A stretch of 47,985 nt of DNA from Actinomycetes bacterium (GTDB lineage Bacteria; Actinomycetota; Acidimicrobiia; Acidimicrobiales; Ilumatobacteraceae), in contig JANXUF010000101.1 in assembly GCA_025356335.1 (NCBI GenBank), positions 1-47,985 on the forward strand, read 5' to 3'. Position 1 is the first letter of the stretch. The number at the start of each line of letters is the position of its first letter. The notes under the pieces were generated by a model. It was not told where the DNA came from. It was given only the letters and a program-made list of their open reading frames with translations, and ran no database searches. The position numbers were made by a program, and so were the translations under genes. Shown piece by piece: positions 24,943-34,164 of the stretch.

Positions 24943-25983
24943 TCAGAGTCGCAGAACGTCCGCGTCGGTTTGCCTGCGCAGGACGTCGACCGCAACGGAC
25001 GATTCGAGCGGGAAGTGGCAGGCGACGAGGTGGCCGGGGGAGTGCTCTGTCAACTCGGGGACCTCGGCGGCGCAGCGGTCCTCCGCACGGGGGCAGCGGG
25101 TGCGAAAGCGACAGCCGGTCGGCGGGTCGGTGGGCGAGGGGGGCTCGCCCGACAGGACCGGGACGTCACCGGGGCGGATCGTCGGATCCGGCTGGGGGAT
25201 CGACGCCAGCAGGGCGGCGGTGTAGTGATGCCGGGGAGCCGCGTAGAGGAGGTCGGCCGGGGCGATCTCGCAGATCTTGCCGAGGTACATCACTGCGACG
25301 CGGTCGCTGACCCGCTTGACCACCGCAAGATCATGGGCGACGAAGATCACGGTCAGGTCGAATCGCTGCTTCATCTCCTGCAGCAGGTTGAGGATCTGCG
25401 CCTGAACCGAGACGTCGAGCGCCGACACCGCCTCGTCGCAGATCAACATGCGCGGCTCCAGTGCCAACGCCCTGGCGATCGAGATGCGCTGGCACTGGCC
25501 GCCGGAGAACTCGCGACGACGCCGTTTGCCGACGACCGTGCCGTCCAGTCCGACGGCCTCCATCAACTCGTACACCTTGGCCTTGCGCTCCTTCGGCGTG
25601 CCACGGCTCCACGTCGCCAGCGGCTCGGCGATGATGTCCTCGACGCTGCGTCGGGGATTGAGCGACGAGACGGGATCCTGGAAGATCATCTGCAACTGCG
25701 TGCGCGTCTTCCGCAGCTCGAGCGACGACAGACTGGTCAGTTCACGGCCGTCGAACACGACGGAACCTGCTGTGGGCGGCGGCAACTGCATGACCGCTCG
25801 GCTCGTGGTGGACTTGCCGCATCCGGACTCGCCGACCAGCCCGAGTGTCTCGCCCATCGCCACGTCGAAGCTGATTCCTGACACGGCATGAACGGTCTGA
25901 CCGTCCTTCGTGCCGAACTCGACCGTCAGATCCCGGACACTCAGCAGCGGGTCGGGCCTCGACCCCAGCGGCTGGAAGTTCAT
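24943..25983 (-). CDS. Peptide-type ABC importer ATPase (OppF/DppF)
   Basis: 346 residues from ATG 25983, in ATGA overlap with the upstream ATPase gene; longer frames are shadows of that gene. Walker A GESGCGKST, Q-loop IFQDPVSSLNP, signature FSGGQCQRISIARAL (Cys where Arg or Gln is usual), Walker B MLICDEAVSALD and switch FVAHDL. The C-terminal oligopeptide-ABC extension with cysteines (GCRFRTRCPRAEDRC) is present. Last gene of the five-gene importer operon. It powers uptake of peptides or similar solutes with its partner ATPase. Confidence 0.92.
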   Translation of the reverse strand: MNFQPLGSRPDPLLSVRDLTVEFGTKDGQTVHAVSGISFDVAMGETLGLVGESGCGKSTTSRAVMQLPPPTAGSVVFDGRELTSLSSLELRKTRTQLQMIFQDPVSSLNPRRSVEDIIAEPLATWSRGTPKERKAKVYELMEAVGLDGTVVGKRRRREFSGGQCQRISIARALALEPRMLICDEAVSALDVSVQAQILNLLQEMKQRFDLTVIFVAHDLAVVKRVSDRVAVMYLGKICEIAPADLLYAAPRHHYTAALLASIPQPDPTIRPGDVPVLSGEPPSPTDPPTGCRFRTRCPRAEDRCAAEVPELTEHSPGHLVACHFPLESSVAVDVLRRQTDADVLRL

Positions 25984-27107
25984 CGCGCCACCGCTTCGAC
26001 AGTGGGTCGCGCAGAGGTTCCGGCGGAAGGCCCGACGGCAGGTTCGACAGCAGGCCCGCCTGTGGGACGGATCTCGACGCCCACGGGGTACCAGCAGGCG
26101 AAGGTGTGCGCCGCCGACACGGATGCGTCGCTCGTCAATGGTGGTGCGTCCTCGAAACAGCGGCGCTGGGCATATGGGCAACGCGGCGCGAAGCGGCATC
26201 CAGGTGGGATCGCGTGCAATGCGGGCGGGCGTCCTCCGATTGCCGCCAACGGTGTCCCACTCGGTTCGTCGAGCTTGGGGATCGAGCGCAGCAACGCTTC
26301 GGTGTACGGGTGACGGATGGCGTTGAACAGCTCGGCTGTCGGCGCTCGCTCGACGATCTGGCCGGCGTACATGACGACGATCTCCTCGGTTCGCCCGGCG
26401 ACGACACCCAGGTCGTGGGTCACCAGGATCATTCCCATGTTGCGGTCCCGCTTCTCGACGTCGAGGAGGTTGAGGATCTGTGCCTGGATGGTGACGTCGA
26501 GTGCGGTCGTCGGCTCGTCTGCGAGCAGCAGCTTGGGGTTGCACGCCATGGCGATGGCGATCGTGACCCGCTGACGCATGCCGCCGGAGAGTTCGAACGG
26601 GTACTGCTCCATCCGCCGCTCCGGCGACGGGATCCCGACACTGCGCAGGAGGCGCACGGCGGATTCGACTCGCTGTGTGGGCGTCAGTCCGAGGTGCGCC
26701 TTCATTCCCTCGGTCAATTGGCGGCCGACCTTCATCACCGGATTGAGTGACGTCATCGGGTCCTGGAACACCATCGCCATTTCGGTGCCGCGGATCGATC
26801 GCCCCTGCCGGCGGCCGAGGTGCGTGACGTCGCGACCCTCGAACAGCACGCGCCCGCTGCGTTCGACCTTCGGATCGTGCAGCAGCCCCATGATCGATCG
26901 ACTCAAAACCGTCTTGCCGCAACCGGACTCGCCGACGATGCCGAGCGTCTTGCCCTTGTGCAGTTCGAACGACACGCCGTCGACGGCGCGCACCAGCCCG
27001 CGACGGGTGTGGAAGCGGACAGCGAAGTCCTCCACGACCAGCAACGGCTCGCTGCGCTCGTCGTCGTTCTGGACGGTCGTCGAGATGTTTGCGTGTTGAT
27101 CAGCCAC
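25980..27107 (-). CDS. Peptide-type ABC importer ATPase (OppD/DppD)
   Basis: 375 residues from GTG 27107, preceded by GAGGTGGG. Walker [14 protein letters not shown]-loop [14 protein letters not shown], signature [15 protein letters not shown], Walker [13 protein letters not shown] and switch LVTHDL. The C-terminal cysteine motif ([15 protein letters not shown]) marks the OppD/F group. The N-terminal [15 protein letters not shown] and the C-terminal repetitive [20 protein letters not shown] are low-complexity tails. It overlaps the permease gene upstream by eight bases and the second ATPase downstream. Confidence 0.92.
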   Translation of the reverse strand: MADQHANISTTVQNDDERSEPLLVVEDFAVRFHTRRGLVRAVDGVSFELHKGKTLGIVGESGCGKTVLSRSIMGLLHDPKVERSGRVLFEGRDVTHLGRRQGRSIRGTEMAMVFQDPMTSLNPVMKVGRQLTEGMKAHLGLTPTQRVESAVRLLRSVGIPSPERRMEQYPFELSGGMRQRVTIAIAMACNPKLLLADEPTTALDVTIQAQILNLLDVEKRDRNMGMILVTHDLGVVAGRTEEIVVMYAGQIVERAPTAELFNAIRHPYTEALLRSIPKLDEPSGTPLAAIGGRPPALHAIPPGCRFAPRCPYAQRRCFEDAPPLTSDASVSAAHTFACWYPVGVEIRPTGGPAVEPAVGPSAGTSARPTVEAVAR

Positions 27108-28008
27108 CAGAACCCACCTCGAAACGGCGGCGAAGGCGTTCGCCGATGACGTTCAACGACAACACGGTCAGGCACAGCACGACCGAGGGCAGGATGATCC
27201 AGGTCGGCGTCTGACGGATGAAGCTCTGCCCGCCGGCGATCAAGCCGCCCCATGACGGCGTCGGGACGCTGACGCTGAGGCCGAGGAAGCTCAGACTGCC
27301 CTCGACGACGATTGCCAGGCTCATCGACACGAGCCCGTAGGCGCTCAACGTCGGCAGCACGTTCGGCATGATCTCGCGCCACAGGATGCGCAGCTTGCCG
27401 GCGCCGCTCGCTCGCGCGGCCAGGACGAACTCCTCACCGCCGATCGTCATCGCGTGCGCCCTGGCGAGTCGGGCATAGATCGGGATCCCGAGGAACCCGA
27501 GGGCCAGGCAGATGTTGGTCAGCCCGCTGCCGCGGTAGGCGACGAGGGCGATCAGCAACACCAGGCTGGGGAACGACAGCAGCACGTCGACCACCCACGA
27601 GATGAACTCGTCAGTGCGCCCTCGCAGGTACCCGGCGACGATCCCCACCGCGCCGCCGATCACCAACCCGATCACCACCGACACCACGCCGACCGTCAGC
27701 GAGACACGCGCTCCGTACACCGAGCGGGCGAACAGATCACGTCCGAGGTTGTCGGTGCCGAACCAGTGCTTCCACGACGGGCCCCGAAGACGCTCGATCG
27801 GCTTGACGGCCGATGGACTCTGGATCGGCAGCCGGCTGGCGAAGAGCGCGCCGACGATCACCAGCAACAACCACAGGCAGCACATGGCGACGGGGATCAT
27901 CCGCCACCACGAGCGCCGAGACGACGACACCGGGTCCGGTGCCTCGAACGCTGCGACGACGAGGTCTGCGGCGTTGGCGTCGACGGGCAGCTCAGACTGC
28001 TGGAGCAC
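27100..28008 (-). CDS. Peptide-type ABC importer permease (OppC/DppC)
   Basis: 302 residues from GTG 28008 with AGGAGAGG upstream, starting inside the end of the first permease gene (17-base overlap). OppC signs: an N-terminal cytoplasmic tail and helix (MIPVAMCCLWLLLVIVGALF), the LGTDNLGRD-like motif (HWFGTDNLGRDLFARSVYGA), and the EAA loop (EFVLAARASGAGKLRILWRE) that contacts the ATPases. About six membrane segments are predicted by hydrophobicity. Forms the channel with OppB. Confidence 0.92.
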   Translation of the reverse strand: MLQQSELPVDANAADLVVAAFEAPDPVSSSRRSWWRMIPVAMCCLWLLLVIVGALFASRLPIQSPSAVKPIERLRGPSWKHWFGTDNLGRDLFARSVYGARVSLTVGVVSVVIGLVIGGAVGIVAGYLRGRTDEFISWVVDVLLSFPSLVLLIALVAYRGSGLTNICLALGFLGIPIYARLARAHAMTIGGEEFVLAARASGAGKLRILWREIMPNVLPTLSAYGLVSMSLAIVVEGSLSFLGLSVSVPTPSWGGLIAGGQSFIRQTPTWIILPSVVLCLTVLSLNVIGERLRRRFEVGSGG

Positions 28009-28996
28009 CGTTGCCTCTCCTGATCCGCGGGTCGAGGACAGCGTAGAGCATGTCGACGACGAAGTTGATGACGACGAAGGCGATGGCGACGAACAACGTC
28101 ACGCCCTGCACGGTGAACAGGTCCCGCTGCGAGATCGCGTTGACGAGCAGCGTGCCGAGCCCCGGCAGGTTGAACAGCGTCTCGACGATGACCGTGCCAC
28201 CCATCAGGTAGCCGACGGAGGTGCCGGCGAGGGTCAGCAGGGAGAAGGACGACGGGCGGAAGGCGTGCCCCAGCAGGATGCGCCGGGCGGACAGACCCTT
28301 GGAGTCGGCGAACGAGACGAAGTCCTGGTCGAGCGTGGCGACCATGTCGCCGCGCAGGATCCGGCTGAACACAGCGACCTGTGGCAGGGCGAGGGCCAGA
28401 GCCGGGAGTATCGCCGATTTGAGGTTCTGCGTCGGGTCGTCGCTGAGTGCGATCCAGCCGGTCGCCGGCAGTAACTCCCAGTGGATCGCGAAGAGCAGGA
28501 TCAGACCGAGCCCGACGACGAACGACGGCACCGAGAGCAAGAGATACGAGACGAACGAGATGATCCTGGCGATCGGGTTCTTCGGCCGGTAGGCGGTGAA
28601 GATCCCGACCGGGATCGAGATCAGCAGGGCGATGACGATCGCCATGGCGATCAATTCGAGGGTGACGGGGAGACGCTGGCCGATCAGATGGCTGACCGGC
28701 AACTGGCTGACGTTGGCCCGACCGAGGTTGCCGTGCAGCGCGTTGGACGCCCAGCGCAGGAAACGCAGTGGAAAGGCATCGTCCAGGTGCAGCTCCCGAT
28801 GAACCCTGGCGAGCGACTCAGGTGTGACGCCCTCTGCACCGAGGATGACATAGGACGGATCGCCCGGCAGCAGCGAGGTGAGCATGAACGTAAGGAACGA
28901 CACGGCCATGACGGTGGCGACCAGTCTGGCCAGGCGGCGTCGCAGCAGTCTGACCGTCGGGCTGGCGCGCCGTGGTGGGGCAGTCGTCACCGCCAT
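27992..28996 (-). CDS. Peptide-type ABC importer permease (OppB/DppB)
   Basis: 334 residues; ATG 28996 chosen because AGGAG lies five bases upstream, while the longer frame to 29071 runs through the hairpin region. First helix LARLVATVMAVSFLTFMLTS followed by the typical LLPGDPSYVILG segment, several further helices and the EAA-like loop (DFVSFADSKGLSARRILLGH). It lies 105 bases after the substrate-binding protein gene; a strong hairpin in that gap probably lowers permease expression relative to the binding protein. Confidence 0.92.
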   Translation of the reverse strand: MAVTTAPPRRASPTVRLLRRRLARLVATVMAVSFLTFMLTSLLPGDPSYVILGAEGVTPESLARVHRELHLDDAFPLRFLRWASNALHGNLGRANVSQLPVSHLIGQRLPVTLELIAMAIVIALLISIPVGIFTAYRPKNPIARIISFVSYLLLSVPSFVVGLGLILLFAIHWELLPATGWIALSDDPTQNLKSAILPALALALPQVAVFSRILRGDMVATLDQDFVSFADSKGLSARRILLGHAFRPSSFSLLTLAGTSVGYLMGGTVIVETLFNLPGLGTLLVNAISQRDLFTVQGVTLFVAIAFVVINFVVDMLYAVLDPRIRRGNGAPAV

Positions 28997-29039
28997 CGCA
29001 GCTCCTGTCGTTCGTGGGTGGGTGGGGGAATACGCCGGC

Positions 29040-29075
29040 TGCGGTGGACGAGCGCGAGTGCGCCCGTCCACCGCA
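29040..29075 (-). terminator. Strong hairpin between binding protein and permease genes
   Basis: A perfect 11-bp stem, TGCGGTGGACG (29040-29050) with CGTCCACCGCA (29065-29075), and a 14-base loop, inside the importer operon. There is no U-tract. Such structures usually stabilise the upstream mRNA or partly stop transcription, giving more binding protein than channel. Confidence 0.6.
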
Positions 29076-29101
29076 AGCAGCGGTTCGATCTCAAGTCTGG
29101 A

Positions 29102-30877
29102 TCAACCCGCCAGGCTCAGCGTACGGAGGTCGACGAAGCCGTCTCCGGGTCGGAGGGTGATGTTGCCGACCGCTTTGGTCGACGCCCACCCGATCGACGT
29201 GCTGTGCAGGAAGAGGACCGGCAGTTGCTGAGCGAAGATCAGGTCCGACTTGGCCACGAGGGTGTTCATCGCGTCCGTCGTCCCGGCAGTCGCCATCTGA
29301 CCGATGATCGTCTGCAGGTCGGCATTGTCGAAGTGGGTGAAGTTCGTCGGCGTCTTGGCCGTCGGGCCGTAATTGTGCTGCAGGAGGCTGAACGGCGTCG
29401 GCGTGGCCCACCCGAAATAGGTGGTGTTGTAGTTGCCGGCGATGGCGTCACCGATCAGCGTCGACTGGTCGAATGGCGTCACGGTCACCTTGACCCCGAT
29501 GGCGCTCCACTGCTGCTGGATGAGTGCAGCGATCGATTCCTGCGTGATCGCCCCTTGCACGTGGGCGAAGTTCAGGGCGAGCGGCGTGCCTGCCGGCTGC
29601 TTGTCCGAGCGGTTCGGATCGTTGACGTACTGACTGAGCAGATCCTTGGCCTTGGCGGCGTCAAAAGCCGGCGTGGCCTTCGAGGCATCCGCCGAGTACC
29701 ACGGGCTCGACTTCACCCAGTACTCGTCGCGGGCGTCGCCGCCGCCGATCGCCTGCAGGATGTCCGTCTTGTTCGTGGCGTAGGCGAGGGCCTGGCGGAC
29801 CCGCACGTCGTCGGTCGGCGCTTTGGCCGTATTGATGAAGACGCCGCCGCCGGCGTTGAGGTCGATCTTGCTGATCGTCGCCACTTTGGCGAGCGTCTGG
29901 ATCTCCAGCGGGTCGATCGACATCGCCAGGTCACTTCCGCCGGATTGCAGCGAGTTGGCCCGGGTATCACCGGAAGCGATCGCCGTGACATCGATCTCGT
30001 CGAGGTACGGCAGCTGGTTGCCGGCGCTGTCCTTGCCGTAGTAGTTCGGGTTCCTCACGAGCACGGTCTTGACGTTCGGCTGGAACGACTGGAACATGAA
30101 CGGCCCGGTGCCAACGGGCATCGACGTGTTCGTCTGACCCTCCGTCGGCTTCCAGATCGGAATGAGGGTGAGCTGCGCGGCGAACGGAGCGGTCGGGGCG
30201 GACAGCGTGAACACGACGGTCGAGTCGTCGGGAGCATCGGTCGTCTTGATCTGGGCGACGTTGCCCTTCAGTGACGACTTGGGGGCGAGGACGTACGTGT
30301 CGAACAACGTCTTGATGTCGCCGGCGACGAGCGGCGTGCCGTCGCTCCACTTGACGCCGGAGCGCAGCTTGATGGTGAACACCGTGAAGTCGGCGTTCGG
30401 CGTGACGGAGGAGGCCAAGGACAACGCATAGCCGTCGTTGTTCGGCGCTGGGATCACGAGGTTGTCGAGGGCTCCGAAGCGCACAGCCCCGGGTCCGTAG
30501 GAGACCGTGCACAACGACGGGATGTAGCACGCCGCCTCACCGTCGATGGCGAGCTTCAGCGTCCCGCCCTTGTGGAGGTTGGCCGGTGCCTTGGGTGTGT
30601 CGCTCGATGCGCCCCCGGCCGTCGTGCCCGGCGACGTCTGCGCTGACCCCGTGGTCGCAGGCGTCGTTGCCGAACCGCCAGCAGTGGTGGCGGTGCCTCC
30701 CGTGGTAGTCGGTGCGGCACCGGTCGTGGCCGACGCGACGGTGTTCGCGCCGGCAGTCGTCGTGACAGACGTTGCCGTCGTCGTTGCCGTCGACGATTTC
30801 GTACTGCTGCCACACGCGGTGACCGCGATGGCAAGCGATGCGAAGATCGCGAGTCGATGTAGTGGACGTCGCTTCAT
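29102..30877 (-). CDS. Peptide-type substrate-binding lipoprotein (family 5)
   Basis: 591 residues from ATG 30877 with GGGGGAGGAA upstream. Lipoprotein signal: basic start, hydrophobic stretch FASLAIAVTAC with the lipid-carrying Cys at 22. A Thr/Ser/Ala/Gly-rich linker follows (~23-105), then the SBP_bac_5 domain: KGGTLKLAIDGEAACYIP, FTIKLRSGVKWSDGTPLVAG and DVRVRQALAYATNKTDIL. Two extra cysteines lie close together (AACYIPSLCTV). It captures peptides or peptide-like ligands for the importer. First gene of the importer operon, behind a promoter whose start region is covered by operator site 5. Confidence 0.92.
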   Translation of the reverse strand: MKRRPLHRLAIFASLAIAVTACGSSTKSSTATTTATSVTTTAGANTVASATTGAAPTTTGGTATTAGGSATTPATTGSAQTSPGTTAGGASSDTPKAPANLHKGGTLKLAIDGEAACYIPSLCTVSYGPGAVRFGALDNLVIPAPNNDGYALSLASSVTPNADFTVFTIKLRSGVKWSDGTPLVAGDIKTLFDTYVLAPKSSLKGNVAQIKTTDAPDDSTVVFTLSAPTAPFAAQLTLIPIWKPTEGQTNTSMPVGTGPFMFQSFQPNVKTVLVRNPNYYGKDSAGNQLPYLDEIDVTAIASGDTRANSLQSGGSDLAMSIDPLEIQTLAKVATISKIDLNAGGGVFINTAKAPTDDVRVRQALAYATNKTDILQAIGGGDARDEYWVKSSPWYSADASKATPAFDAAKAKDLLSQYVNDPNRSDKQPAGTPLALNFAHVQGAITQESIAALIQQQWSAIGVKVTVTPFDQSTLIGDAIAGNYNTTYFGWATPTPFSLLQHNYGPTAKTPTNFTHFDNADLQTIIGQMATAGTTDAMNTLVAKSDLIFAQQLPVLFLHSTSIGWASTKAVGNITLRPGDGFVDLRTLSLAG

Positions 30878-30954
30878 GCGAACGGTTCCTCCCCCTTGGT
30901 ACACGGCTGAGCCGTGGTGCGTAGTGACGCTCTGCAGGCTGGTCGGTAGCCCCA

Positions 30955-31001
30955 AACCAACCATCTGTTTGATCGTAGTCGTAATACTTCGTTGGCGTCA
31001 A
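30955..31001 (-). promoter_or_regulatory. Importer promoter plus regulon operator, site 5
   Basis: Minus strand: -35 TTGACG (30996-31001), 18-base spacer, -10 TACGAT (30972-30977). The operator AACCAACCATCTGTTTGA (30955-30972, plus-strand reading) begins at the -10 box and covers the predicted transcription start, an arrangement expected for repression. Confidence 0.65.
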
Positions 31002-31022
31002 TGGAACACAGCCCGGTCGACA

Positions 31023-32612
31023 TCAGGTGACGTCTGCCTTGAGCTCGTTGCGCAACTCCGCCTTGGCGATCTTGTTCAACGTCGAACGAGGCATCTCGGC
31101 GACGATGCGGATCTCGCGGGGCACCTTGAAGTCGGCCAGCTGTTCTTTGCATGCAGTGAGGATGTCCTCAGCCAGCGTCGGGCGCTCGCCCACCGCAATG
31201 ACGAAGGCGACGGGGACCTCATCGAGCATTCGGTGCGGTCCGCCGACCACGGCGACCTCGCTGACGCCGGCGACGGCGCTGATCACCCGCTCGATCTCGG
31301 ACGCGGCAACGTTCTCGCCGCCGACTTTCAGGACATCTTTGTCGCGATCGTTGAAGACGAAGTCGCCCTCGGCGTCGAAGGTGACGGTGTCGCCGGTCCT
31401 CAGCCACCCGCGCTCGTCGACTGCCTCGCGCGTCGCGACCGGATCATGGAGGTACTCGCGGAACAGCGAGAGGCCAGGGACGCCACGGACGTAGATTCCG
31501 CCCGACTCGCCGATCTCGACTGCAGTGCCGTCCTCGCGCAGCACGGCGACCTCGTACTCAGGAGTCGGCCGCCCGATGACCATCAGCTTGCCCGGGTTGA
31601 GCCCCTCGTCCATGACCGGGTGGCTGATCGTCTCGGTCATCCCGTACCAGCCCATGGTGCGAATGCCGAATAAGCGATCGAGGTCGGGCACGTGGGCACC
31701 CGCACCCCACATGCGGTAGCGGTGGTCTTTCGGTACCTCCTGATTGAGGAGGGCGCGCATCGTGAACGGGATCATGCTGGCCCAGGTGCAGCCGTTGCGC
31801 ACGCTGATGTCCCAGAACCGCGAGGCCGAGAACCGGGGCACCAGTACGGCCGTTCCGCCGACCCACAAGGTGGTGAGCGTCGAATACCCGAGAGCGTTGA
31901 TGTGGAACAGGGGGAGATGGATCAGGTGGACGTCGGCCGGCGTCAGCTCCTCGTGAGCCGCGCTGACCTTGGCCCCCCACATCGCGTTGGCGTGGGTCAG
32001 CACGACGGCCTTCGGTCGCGACGTCGTCCCCGAGGTGTATTGGATCCATGCGGGATCCAAGGCGTCGACGACGGCCGGATTGCTGTCGCCGCTGTCGATC
32101 CCGACCGAATCGAACGAATCACCCGTCGCTGGACGAGTGCCGCCTGCCGGAGTGGTACCCGCATCGGTGGCCGTGACGGCGATCCACGAGAGGTCGGGCA
32201 GGGCCCGCTGCAGATCGTCGGCAAAGCGAGGCTGGGTGATCGCCGCCACGGCGCGCGAGTGCGTGCCGTAGTAGTTCATCTCGTCGACCGACGAGCGGGT
32301 GTTGGTGCACACGGCGATCGCCCCGATGCGGCCGAGGGCGAACCAGGACAACAGAAATTCGGGGGAGTTCTCCAGGTGGACGATGACGGTGTCCCCCTGG
32401 GTGATGCCGCGGTGGCGCAGCCCGGCGGCCAGCCTGGCGACTTCGGCGTCGAAACGGCCGTAGGTGTAGGTCGTCGGCGCACCCTCGAGCGGCTCCCAGA
32501 CGATGAATGGTCGGTCAGGGTGCTGGGTCGCCCGAGTGCGCAGGAGCCATGACACGTTGCGGCCCGAAGCCATCGTCGGGCGCCCGGTTCTGTCGTCTGC
32601 CGGAAACGGCAT
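31023..32612 (-). CDS. AMP-forming acyl-CoA synthetase/ligase
   Basis: 529 residues from ATG 32612, chosen because GAGG lies six bases upstream; ATG 32624 is four codons earlier with no spacing to a ribosome site. ANL superfamily: the P-loop is WIQYTSGTTSRPKAVVLTHA, then WASMIPFTMRALL, WYGMTETISHP (A5), GWLRTGDTVTFDAEGDFVF (A8) and the catalytic lysine segment PRSTLNKIAKAELR (A10). It activates a carboxylic acid to acyl-CoA via the adenylate, the entry step for this catabolic region. Regulated by operator site 6. Confidence 0.92.
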   Translation of the reverse strand: MPFPADDRTGRPTMASGRNVSWLLRTRATQHPDRPFIVWEPLEGAPTTYTYGRFDAEVARLAAGLRHRGITQGDTVIVHLENSPEFLLSWFALGRIGAIAVCTNTRSSVDEMNYYGTHSRAVAAITQPRFADDLQRALPDLSWIAVTATDAGTTPAGGTRPATGDSFDSVGIDSGDSNPAVVDALDPAWIQYTSGTTSRPKAVVLTHANAMWGAKVSAAHEELTPADVHLIHLPLFHINALGYSTLTTLWVGGTAVLVPRFSASRFWDISVRNGCTWASMIPFTMRALLNQEVPKDHRYRMWGAGAHVPDLDRLFGIRTMGWYGMTETISHPVMDEGLNPGKLMVIGRPTPEYEVAVLREDGTAVEIGESGGIYVRGVPGLSLFREYLHDPVATREAVDERGWLRTGDTVTFDAEGDFVFNDRDKDVLKVGGENVAASEIERVISAVAGVSEVAVVGGPHRMLDEVPVAFVIAVGERPTLAEDILTACKEQLADFKVPREIRIVAEMPRSTLNKIAKAELRNELKADVT

Positions 32613-32686
32613 CGTCGTCCTCATCTCCCGTGACGCCCCCTAGCGTGCTGGTTTCGACAAGCTAGTTGATGACCGCTGTCAAGTCC

Positions 32687-32704
32687 AACCAACCGTTTGA
32701 CTCA
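32687..32704 (+). promoter_or_regulatory. Regulon operator, site 6 (acyl-CoA ligase)
   Basis: AACCAACCGTTTGACTCA keeps the left half and centre; the right half is GACTCA. On the minus strand a TTGACA box (32678-32683) directly follows it, pointing to the ligase start 75 bases downstream. Confidence 0.5.
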
Positions 32705-32782
32705 GTCGTCCACTTGTCAGGGCCCGGACGGGCCAGCTGGCGCTCGCAGGCTATGCCCGTGGAACTTTGGCCCGTGCTCGGA

Positions 32783-33190
32783 TCAGGACCACGCCTTGTC
32801 GAGGAAGTTCTGGATCGAGCTGTCGATGAAGTCGCAGCCCCATCGAATCCTGCCGGCGCGGACACAGACGACGACCAGGAAGTCGCCGTGCATCTGCTCG
32901 CCGGAGCGACTGACTGCGTCGGCATGCAGGTGCATCATGACCAGCTCGTCGCCGATCGCCCGAATCTCGACGATCGCGTTGTGATGATCTTCCAGCAGGC
33001 GCTGCCCCGTGCGCATCACCTCGCCGGCATCGTCGATGTCAGTGCTCTGGTCGCCGTTGGCGTCGAAGGCGTGGTAGCGAGCGCCATCGGCCCAATAGCT
33101 CATCGCCCCGTCGATGTCTCCGGCAGCCGAGCGCGCGAAGGCCTCGCGGACGAGGGCGACGTTGGGGTGCTCTGCGCCGGCATCTCCCAT
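32783..33190 (-). CDS. SnoaL/NTF2-like protein, second copy
   Basis: 135 residues from ATG 33190 behind a G-rich site. NTF2-like pattern: NVALVREAFARSAAGDIDGA, YWADGARYHAFDANG, then strands IVEIRAIGDELVMMHLHADA and FLVVVCVRAGRIRWGCDFID. This is the common small SnoaL-like fold, used by isomerases and limonene-epoxide-hydrolase-like enzymes. The acid/base residues of a specific subfamily cannot be assigned. It lies downstream of the second TetR gene on the same strand, 63 bases away, and may be co-transcribed with it. Confidence 0.82.
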   Translation of the reverse strand: MGDAGAEHPNVALVREAFARSAAGDIDGAMSYWADGARYHAFDANGDQSTDIDDAGEVMRTGQRLLEDHHNAIVEIRAIGDELVMMHLHADAVSRSGEQMHGDFLVVVCVRAGRIRWGCDFIDSSIQNFLDKAWS

Positions 33191-33253
33191 GCCCCCGACG
33201 GTACACCATGACCGTCGCCGGGCGTCTTCGGAGACCGGGCCGGCGGTTGCCCG

Positions 33254-33850
33254 TCAGGGACCGAGCCAGCGTCGGACGAGCCCGTCGATGACGGCACCGG
33301 CGGCGCGTTCGTCCAGTGTCTGCCGGCGGTCCTGGCACAGCCGGCCAAGCCGCTCGACGACGGCCTCGAGGAGATCGGCGACGACTTCGGGATCGTGGTC
33401 GGCAAGCGAGCCGTCGGCGATGGCCGTGCGCAACGATTCGACGAGTACCGCGTGGGCCGATCGACGGAAGCCGTCGAACACCCGCCGGGTCGACGGCGTG
33501 GCCAATACGTCGCTGACGAACGCATCGGACGCCGAAAACGACAACGTGCCGTCGATCAGGAGGGCGACGATGGCGTCGGGACCACTGGCCTCGGCGGCTG
33601 CGGCTGCGGCAGCGGCCGCCTGCGCGGCGAACAGGTGATCGACGACACCGAAGACGAGCTCGTCGCGGCTCGCTGCGAGCGAGTAGAGCGTGCGCCGTGA
33701 GCAGCTCAACCGGTCGGCGAGGTCGCCGACGGTCAACGAGCGAAACCCCTCGCGTCGGAAGATCGCCCCGAGCTCGGTCCAGATCTCGAGTTTGCGCGTC
33801 GACCAATGCTCGCCGAAGGTGCCCCTGGCCTCCTCGGCGATGAACGTCAT
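33254..33850 (-). CDS. TetR-family transcriptional regulator, second
   Basis: 198 residues from ATG 33850; the longer frame to 33901 lacks a ribosome site. N-terminal helix-turn-helix at ~17-65 (IWTELGAIFRREGFRSLTVG, DLADRLSCSRRTLYSLAASR), an alanine-rich helix (FAAQAAAAAAAAAEAS) and a TetR C-terminal helical domain. It is divergent from the split-AtuA operon across a 314-base gap that contains CAGACAG repeats but no copy of the window-wide operator. It is therefore probably the local regulator of that operon. Confidence 0.85.
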   Translation of the reverse strand: MTFIAEEARGTFGEHWSTRKLEIWTELGAIFRREGFRSLTVGDLADRLSCSRRTLYSLAASRDELVFGVVDHLFAAQAAAAAAAAAEASGPDAIVALLIDGTLSFSASDAFVSDVLATPSTRRVFDGFRRSAHAVLVESLRTAIADGSLADHDPEVVADLLEAVVERLGRLCQDRRQTLDERAAGAVIDGLVRRWLGP

Positions 33851-33953
33851 GGTGCCGAGATTAGTGCGCCACCGTCCAGGTCTGCCGAGGGAACGGGTCA
33901 AGGGCCCATCCAGACCATGGCTGCACAGAAACTGGCTCTGATCGTCAAAACAC

Positions 33954-34057
33954 CAGACAGAAAGCGATACATCGCCCCAAATAGCAGACAGCTGGTCCGC
34001 ATTTGCACCATTCTGTACTGTTCGGACTTGCCAATTGAGCCGATGTCTGTTTACGAT
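33954..34057 (+). promoter_or_regulatory. Intergenic promoter with CAGACAG repeats
   Basis: The 314-base gap 33851-34164 holds CAGACAG at 33954-33960 and 33985-33991, exactly 31 bases (three helical turns) apart, and TGTCTGT at 34044-34050. The last lies inside the spacer of a plus promoter: TTGCCA 34028-34033, 18 bases, TACGAT 34052-34057. It likely contains the operator of the divergent TetR gene. Nothing else was seen in the gap. Confidence 0.45.
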
Positions 34058-34164
34058 CGTGAGGTCGTTCGTGTCTCACCGTTCACCGGCGAGGTTTCCG
34101 ATGACCGAAGATGACATCAATCCGGCCATCGTGGCCGAGACGACCCCGATCCGAGGGGGCTTGC

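Noticed and set aside
26000..26922. N-terminal extension of the OppF-type ATPase
   Set aside because: It lies entirely inside the other ATPase gene in another frame and is arginine-rich shadow sequence. ATG 25983 starts the family match.
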